Assembly (NCBI GenBank): GCA_030248225.1
Contig: JASANE010011716.1
Coordinates: 23,073 to 87,072, forward strand
DNA length: 64,000 bases
Origin: Trileptium ribeirensis
Lineage: Eukaryota; Nematoda; Enoplea; Enoplida; Thoracostomopsidae
Reading direction: 5' to 3'
The translations under genes were made by a program, and so were the position numbers. A model generated the notes under the pieces. The model was not told the DNA's origin. It saw only the letters and a list, made by a program, of their open reading frames with translations, and did not search any database. Shown piece after piece: positions 57,081-64,000 of the stretch (its first letter is position 1; each line of letters begins with the position of its first letter).

Positions 57081-58075
57081 ATGAATACTGATAATAATAA
57101 TAAAGATGAACCATTTCCTGGAATATTTTACTTTGCATCAGCAGTTTCAACCAATGACCTGGCTTTGCAGTGGTTGCAACAAAAAAGAATATTGAACTGC
57201 GAGTTGTTATGTCCAAGATGTCAGGCTCAGATGGCTCGTGTTAAGAATGACATTTACAAACGGCGCTGTTCAAACTGTGAGACAAAACAGTCCATATTAA
57301 CAAATACTGTGTTTCAAAGAACGCATATTGAGCTTCGCTACACTGTAATGCTTTTATACTTCTTTGCCGGTGATATACAGATGTACAATGTTATCAATAA
57401 GTTAATGTGTTCTCAATCAGGTGAACCTTTATTGAGTAGAAAATGTATAATGACGTGGTTTGACAAGTTTCGAGCTGTGTGCTCATGGAAAATTAGAGCA
57501 GAACCAATTCAATTTACAAATCCACTTGTGTTATGCCAAAATGTTGCAAACTTAGAAAATGAGTCGACAGAACCCGGAACTGTGCCTACAACAGTAGTAG
57601 AAATTGACGAAATGACTGCGGGAAAAAAGCAAAAGCACATCGTGGTACTTGCAAAAAAGCAGGAATTGTGTTTGGAATTGTTGATAAGTGTGGTAGCAAT
57701 AAATGCGTCTTGTATGTTGTACCAAACAAAAGAAAAGATACTTTACTTCCATTAATCTCGAAACATATATCTACATCTTGCATGATTCACCATGACGATT
57801 ACGCGACATACAGAAATTTGGAAGATGATCTTTCATATAAACACTCATCAGTATGTCATTCGAAAACGTTTAAATCAGACGATGGAACCCACACCAACAC
57901 CGTAGAAGGTTTATGGGGAGTTTTGCGCCAACGTATAACTGCGATGCATGGCATTTATCAAAACAGACTGCCAATAATACTGCATGAATTTTCATATCGT
58001 CGAAACTACAGTTGTGCCAACGGCACAGTATGGTCCTTCCTCATTAAAGACATCGTAGCGTATCATCGTGCTTGA
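57081..58075 (+). pseudogene. Merlin/ISXO2-like DDE transposase, one frameshift
   Basis: The first frame (57081-57755) has a zinc ribbon (CPRC ... CSNC, residues 44-66), a conserved N-terminal region, and VEIDEMTAG with the first catalytic Asp (about residue 176). At about 57652-57660, in an A6 run, the frame shifts; the second frame continues to 58075 with GIVDKCG, IHHDDYATY (second Asp) and THTNTVEGLWGVLR (third acidic residue), then a C-terminal YRRNY. Length over both frames is about 331 codons, normal for the group. This family is shared by bacterial IS1595/ISXO2 and animal Merlin elements. All three catalytic acidic residues are kept. No terminal inverted repeats were identified. Confidence 0.82.
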
Positions 58076-58680
58076 AATTGTCTTTTAATGTTTCGGTTAG
58101 TTATTGGAATACATAGAAAACCAATGCCAATCTTTGTTTATAGTGAGACAGACGTGACTAATTCCCGTATCAAAATTGAGCATAATGCACATTTTTTGCC
58201 ACTTACCTATATTATCGGGCGTCAAAATAATGTTAAAAAGTCTAAAATAACGTTTTGAAATGTTAACAACGAAGTTTTGATTTTCTTTATTTAAAATTTT
58301 TTTTATAAAGATATGGCCTAACCGATTTAACGCATGGTAAACTAATTTTTAGCTTATTTGTGCTAATAAAAAGCAATACAGTTTTAGAGATAATACCGCT
58401 CTTGGCAAGGTCAAATATTTAGTGGAAGATGAGCAACTATCTACCGGGTTATAAATAATTATCCACGGGAATATTTTTCCGTAGTTGAAAGCATATCCGA
58501 TCGTAAAGCATATTTCAGCGTAAGCGTTGAAATAATGCGTCGCGATCCTAGCAGTATATTTATTCAGCAATGTTTGACAAATGATCATGTGCTACGTTTA
58601 TTAGCTCTGTTAACGCAGTGAAATAGAAACTCATCTTATAAAGGGAATTGTTTTTAACTCTAATTGTGAAAGTTTTCAAA
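58076..58680. other. 3' flank of the Merlin-like transposase, ends not found
   Basis: AT-rich. A candidate terminal word GGGCGTCAAAATAATG at about 58216 has no clear inverse partner upstream. Confidence 0.3.
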
Positions 58681-58685
58681 TGCAG

Positions 58686-59490
58686 TATGTATATATTTTC
58701 ATCATACATGGCCGCGGTCGATCATGCCTGGGGGCTAGAGGCCCCCCACGGGGGGGGTCGCGACCATCCCAGGGGAGTATCCCCCTGGCTGGCCAAATTT
58801 TCCTAGGGGGGTTGGTCGTGAGGACCGGTTTTTTGGTCCTAGCAACGATATTTTTCGCCTATGAGTTCAGTTTCTGCACTAGGGTCCGGCCTCAAAACTG
58901 GTCGAGGCAGGGGGTTTTGGGGTCCGCACCCCCTTCCGATTCTGAGAAGTGTAGATTGCATTCTGAGCATTTATAATTCGGAGAATTGTGTAAAATGTAG
59001 TTTCTGTTTACCGGCAGCTGGCAGTTTCTGTTTACAATAAATTTACGCCAAACAAAACCATACACATTTGCCTTTAAGAAGATTCTTCATATTCGAAGCA
59101 GACACGGCATTATTTTGCATGGACACCGTGGGCCATAGCAGACATTCAACGTCTAAATATCTAGTTAGTGTTAATATATAAATAAGTATAATTCGATTAA
59201 CTTTTACTTTCAGGGAATGACGTCGTGAACAAAAAAGCTTTCCATAAATTTACGGCCGCACATGCACCTTTAGCAACAAGCAGGCGCAATTTGCGCAAGG
59301 TTTTGCACTAAGGTCCTAGTTGGACACTCTTCGAGGAGCTGCCAAGCCCCCCTACGGTGGGGGCAGCTGCGCACCCCAACCCAAGGGGGTAACCCCCCTG
59401 GCTTTTCGGCCTCGGGGAGGAGGAGGGCCCAAACCTCAGGGGGGTTACCCCCCCTACCCCCTGCCGCCATGTATGATTTTCATATATATT
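58686..59490. repeat. GC-rich inverted repeat pair
   Basis: ATCATACATGGCCGCGG near 58704 and, on the minus strand, ATCATACATGGCGGCAGG near 59470 mark two inverted, diverged copies. Each leads into GC-rich blocks with short palindromes such as GGGGAGTATCCCC and GGGGGTAACCCCC. The 300-bp AT-rich centre shows no gene. It may be a non-autonomous transposon or two opposed copies of one repeat. Confidence 0.5.
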
Positions 59491-59839
59491 GAACGTATTA
59501 AACTTTTGAGAACCAATAGTCTCAAATTTTGAAAACATGAAGCCTTTCTAGCTAAACGATTGTGTCAACAAACGTTTTTGACCAAACGAATTGTGTAATG
59601 TAGAAAAATTTCCAAAGCTACTTTCTTTGTATACACTTCAAAAAATTCTATGCAATCATTCCGAAAGGAAATAGTGAATCAGTTGCAGCATTAATATTTG
59701 AGCTACCGCATCAAGCACCCTTATACAAATTAGTATGTTAGGCAACGTTAATGCTGTTATCGAACGTGTTTGTGTCAATAATACTTGTGTCACTAACTTT
59801 ATTGTTGCGTAATGCAGTATTTTAACTCTTAGGACTACC

Positions 59840-60169
59840 ATGAACAAAATAGATAAGGAAACAACTAATATTATCTTCACAGCCGCTACGCGTCATCACA
59901 TTGACTGGTATTATATTTGGAAAGATAACGCCAATGAATTTTATAAACACGTTCGTAATTATTCGGTGGTTTGCAATTCGAAGATGGATATCACAAGCTT
60001 TCTTATCATTAACGCCGTGAGCTCAATGTTTGGAAATACTAGAGTGGCTGATGGCAAAAATCGAACATATGAATCAAATATGTATTCAATTGTTGTTGCT
60101 CGATCTGGCGACGGTAAAACAACGCCGTACAAAGACCTTTTTCATAATCCAATATCGAAACTTTACTTG
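59840..60169 (+). CDS. P-loop ATPase (DUF3987-like), exon 1
   Basis: ATG at 59840 follows an acceptor-like border (TTTTAACTCTTAG), so a 5' UTR intron may precede. The 110 codons include ITSFLIINAVSSMFGNTRV and SNMYSIVVARSGDGKTTPY. RSGDGKTT at residues 88-95 is a Walker A-type loop after a hydrophobic strand. The layout (conserved N-terminal helix with GNTRV, then Y-x-x-N-x-Y, then the P-loop) resembles DUF3987-group ATPases, which relate to primase-helicase and mobile-element proteins. The exon ends in phase 0 at TTG/GTAAGA. Confidence 0.5.
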
Positions 60170-60406
60170 GTAAGACAATTATATATTAAATTATTGCATA
60201 TATTAATAATCAATTTTAGTAGTAATTAATTGACCTAATTTATTGGATATTAGATGTCTTGTCAGGATTTTATTTTTAAGGATCAAAGTCTATTTCGCCA
60301 TAGCATCAGTAAGCTGTAAATATACTTTATACTGCATATTTTAGCGTGTTTCTTAATTTTCTCAGAACTCTATCTATGCAATTTAATATTTATTGTTAAT
60401 TATAAG

Positions 60407-60462
60407 TTAGAAAATGGAGGCGAAAGTGGTCTTGCGAAACTCTTAAAGAACAAAACGAAGAT
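60407..60462 (+). CDS. P-loop ATPase, exon 2
   Basis: After TTAATTATAAG the frame reads LENGGESGLAKLLKNKTK, starting in phase 0 as exon 1 requires and ending in phase 2 at a GTAAAA donor. The text resembles the segment before Walker B in this group (G-x-S-x-x-G-L-x-x-L-L). The borders are not strong by themselves; phase agreement on both sides is the main support. Confidence 0.45.
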
Positions 60463-63248
60463 GTAAAAATATGGCATGCCGTAATTTTTCTCTGTAAATT
60501 TTATCACTCATCCTTAGTCTGTGATAGCTAAATATTTGCGCACATTCGATAGATTATATGCTAGTAAATGGCTTGCTTTGGTTTAGTATAACATATAGTG
60601 ACCACCTAAATGACCATGTTACAGTTCTATAGGCTCGAAAATAAGGTTTCGGCCACACTTCACACACAAATCCAAAAACACTAAATCCAAATAACAATGT
60701 GTAAGTATATATCCATTACAAATATCTGTCCACTCTACTTTTGTATTCGATTAAGCAGCCGAGGCTTATATTTCGTTGAAACTTACTAATGATTTATATG
60801 ACTTAACGGAGCAGCAGATATACAGGGACATACATAGCCACGTCCTAGTATTTACAGTGTATCAGTATATAATATGAGCCAAGCATCATTTATACATATT
60901 TTGTTTATGCATATACGACTATTTTCGGATTTTATGGTCTCATCTTTAAACTTTCGTAGGCTCAAATCTAGAAGGTATGGCACGAAACCAATGTGTAATT
61001 CGCACTACAAAAAGCTACATTTTTTCTATAAAAAGGGCGCAATGTCATCTATGTAGCTACATTGATTTCAGAGCTAATGGCCGTTTTCGTGTACTTCAGA
61101 ACTAAAGGAATTTGAAAACAACGTTGGATTTCGTTCTTGGACAGGCTAGCCTTATGTGAAAGCTTCTCGTTCGCTCCACAAAATGAAGTTAATTTAGCTA
61201 CAATATCAGCAAGGGTTTTCACGGTACTGCGGAAAATTGGATTTTTTGCATTCAAAAATTCTTTGCGACTTTACAAGAGAAATGAGTTGAAATCTGTAAG
61301 AATGGCACAAACAGATATGTCTAATATTTTCAGTTAAGCTGTGACACAAGACTGGTGAACACTGCAAAAAATACACAAACTGACATCTTTAAATGTCACC
61401 ACATAAAAAGCGATATTTTTTCGTTAACACTAAGAATTTAATAACAAATTATTCATTTTATTAGGATTAAATTAGGTTCAGTAATTCTCCTTGTCTCACG
61501 TTTGTTTTAGCTGTAGCAACTTTCATTTTATGGCACGCCATATTTGGGCTCTATGGCCATGCGGTTCGTTTGTGGAAGATATGTACAATTTATGTTGTTT
61601 GATATTCATATACAGTTTTGCGCCATTGGACACGAACATATGATTGGATAGTACGTAAAGATATTTGTACATTTGTGATTGCTGAGGAAACCAAGAGAGG
61701 TTTACGTTATAATATAATAAAAAGAACAGCTTAGATTGGCGGGTTCGGTTTGGGGGCGACCCCAGACTTAGGCTTCAGTGTGTATGTTCCTTATAAGAAC
61801 CATAGCTTAGGCTAAGGCTTAGTATGTCGAGACCGGTATAGCGTGCAATTTATTTAAGTCTTCCATGGTTACTTTGGCCATTGTGTCTAAGCTATAGTAT
61901 AAACGATTATACGAGGAAGAATTACGAAAACAGGAAAATGTTAGAACTTGGCGTATAGGAAAACTACATTTGTTAACATTAAAGTTTGAACTCTTTTTAA
62001 TGTAACATTATGGTCTCTACTATCAAATGTCCAATAGTGTATTGGCACAAAGTTCAAACATGGTTGTCTACAATAGACTGAGACTATAGCTTTTGAGTAA
62101 CAATTTCTTTTTTTTGGTATACTTGTAGGCATTAACACAAGATTTGCTAGCACAACAATGATAGAACTTATATTTTTTTACTTTTCAATGTTCCAGTGTA
62201 TAATTATTTACACGTTCGATACTATATGATAGAAAGATTGGATATGATTGCCTACAATTGTATTACTAACACTATAATTTTTGCATCACAAGATATATTT
62301 TATTCTGCGGGGGCTAACGCAATACCTTTGCCAACACTGATTGTAAAAATATATTTCGCGTGTTGGTTTGGGGACACCGAATTAATTCCGTTACGGGCAT
62401 CTGATTTAGAACGAATAGGTTGCATATAGAGTACTAATTTACAGATCCAGTTTCACCCAAGTTAATTCGCTGCGAAAATGCCGCAAACACTCCGCTGGAT
62501 AAATTCGTAGTGTTGCATGCTCTTGAAGAAATGCTGATATTAAAAATGAATTGCGTTTAGCTGATATGCTACATACTTTTCAATTTTCTTCGAGACAAAA
62601 CATAATATATATCTTTCCGAAATGATAGTTTTTAAGTAAAATCAAATTGTGTTTGAAATTCCAATTAGACAATGGCTGTGGGTATTGGAGTCGTATTGTC
62701 TAAGCTGCATTTTATTAATAAACAGTTTTCTATATAAAAGTGCTTCGATCAATTTCGCAGAAAATTGAAATACGTTGCCATCCTTGTGGGCTCATCTTGT
62801 AAAATAACTTTGGCACAAAATTTAGATAACTCTTTGTTATGTTATAGTTTGATCAAAAAAGGAGCCAAACTCACCGGCGCGTTTTTTATATTTTCAACAT
62901 TATAAGGTATCGTGTAATTTCACGTGCTTTCCTGTTGGCTAAGAGGCACAAACACTATTCCAACCTGTTAGTATGATAAAGTTAGAGTGATAAACAAATA
63001 CCTTCTGTTTTGTGCTATGTTAGCACCTTGCAGCAAGTATCAACAAAACGAAGAATTTTGGTAAAACATACTCTTTTATAATGAAATCCATCGAAGTTAT
63101 ATACAATTTTGTCATTTTAATTATGGTGATAAACCCTAAAAGTTGAATTATATGTCATTATAGGAGCTGAAGAAATGCACGGGGGCAGGCAATGATGATA
63201 TTTTTGCAAGATGCATCTGTAATCAGGATTGCGAACATTTTTCTGCAG
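60463..63248 (+). other. intron of the P-loop gene
   Basis: 2786 bp, AT-rich. It holds a GGCTTAG-type repeat copy at 61740-61830 (also seen near 27110-27210, inverted). Open frames at 61137-61337 and 62196-62429 are not recognised. Confidence 0.35.
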
Positions 63249-63381
63249 AATTTTCCTCACCTGTATTTTGGCCTCAGACGAATTTTTGGCGTCACTTGAT
63301 AAAATGCTAACTAGTAAAAGCGAAAACAATGAAGGGATGCGTGGCATACTAAACAACCTGCGGGAAAGGAATGTCATACAG
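63249..63381 (+). CDS. P-loop ATPase, exon 3 (Walker B)
   Basis: A strong acceptor (CATTTTTCTGCAG) opens a frame whose first base completes the phase-2 codon of exon 2. It reads IFLTCILASDEFLASLDKML, then GMRGILNNLRERNV, and ends in phase 0 at CAG/GTAATC. A hydrophobic strand followed by SDEF is a Walker B-type motif in the right position after the P-loop exon. Confidence 0.5.
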
Positions 63382-63451
63382 GTAATCATTTTTTTTTGAA
63401 AGAACATTTTAAAATCAGGCTATTTGAAAGTATACAATTTTTTTTCAACAG

Positions 63452-63514
63452 AGCAGCCTTATTCAGTTTTTGGACAAAGAAATCGCAAATACGGGACCTA
63501 ACGTTGTTTACTAA
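63452..63514 (+). CDS. P-loop ATPase, possible last exon
   Basis: The acceptor TTTTTTTTCAACAG leads to SSLIQFLDKEIANTGPNVVY and a TAA stop, starting in phase 0 as exon 3 requires. It would end the protein at about 193 residues, shorter than full ATPases of this kind, so the stop may mark decay or the exon may be wrong. The gene could continue beyond the window. Confidence 0.3.
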   Translation, partial: SSLIQFLDKEIANTGPNVVY

Positions 63515-64000
63515 AACAGCAATAGTCATTGTGTGGGCTGGTGTTTGCTAAACCAACATTGCGGCATTATTGAGTTGTAAAATTGCGTTAAAAATGTGAT
63601 TCATGGATTCGTTGGCAACATTAATTAATCATAAAATCACTTGATTCATTAAAGTACCTTATATTTTTACCTTGGTTGGCGTATGTCTAGTAAAACTTTT
63701 TAAAGAGCAGGATTACTAGTTAGAGAAATTCGGTTTTAAGTGCGATAGGTTTGTCAAGGTTACGCTAAATTGATATGCGTCAAAAATACTTTTTAAAGAA
63801 GCAGGATTACTAGTTCCAGAAATTCGGTTTTAAAATGCCATAGGTTTATCAAGGTAACGCTAAATTTATATGCGTTAAAAATCTTGTTTTGCTATACGTT
63901 ACTGCATATAACTAGTAGCCAATCTTCAACGAGTCCTGTGACATGAAGTTATTACCTACAAACTGCCGGCCAAGTTCTTTTTTAAAATGGACCTAGCGTA

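Overview
This is a window of animal (metazoan) nuclear DNA, most likely from an AT-rich invertebrate genome. The evidence is genes split by introns with GT-AG borders, a Crumbs-type cell-polarity gene (a metazoan family), and a mix of CR1/L2-like and I-like LINEs, Tc1/mariner, Merlin/ISXO2-like, pogo/Tigger-like, gypsy and hAT-like remnants. There are no operons, Shine-Dalgarno sites or CRISPR arrays. The species cannot be named from the sequence alone.

Layout. 1-7 kb is intergenic, with tandem repeats (88-bp and 116-bp units) and two short LINE 3' ends. 7.0-15.8 kb is a nested pair of minus-strand LINEs: a CR1/L2-like element (7048-15790) is split inside its reverse transcriptase by an I-like element with RNase H (8691-13226). 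The insertion is framed by an exact 11-bp target-site duplication. 16-33.4 kb carries the 3' part of a plus-strand Crumbs-like gene: small laminin-G exons, a large Ser/Thr-rich plus EGF exon, and a last exon with EGF, Thr-rich stem, membrane segment and a tail ending ERLI. A dead mariner (22023-23311), a long imperfect inverted repeat (26.76-27.57 kb) and dispersed repeats sit in its introns. 33.6-40.6 kb is mostly repeats with a Tigger-like relic.

40.7-42.4 kb holds a NADAR (YbiA-like) gene whose two exons join in phase. 41-50 kb also holds a set of small hairpins followed by ACCTTGTTAT, and at 49.16-49.88 kb a dense hairpin cluster that includes eight tandem hairpins with compensatory stem changes. 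I recognise no known family for these. 53.8-55.6 kb is a hAT-like element containing a gypsy integrase end. 57.1-58.1 kb is a Merlin/ISXO2-like transposase with one frameshift. 58.7-59.5 kb is a GC-rich inverted pair. 59.8-63.5 kb has three or four phase-consistent exons of a P-loop ATPase resembling the DUF3987 group.

The genes do not form one pathway. Crumbs would act at the apical epithelial membrane, the NADAR protein in ADP-ribose/nucleotide N-glycoside chemistry, and the P-loop protein is of unknown role. Much of the recognisable content is mobile DNA in different stages of decay.
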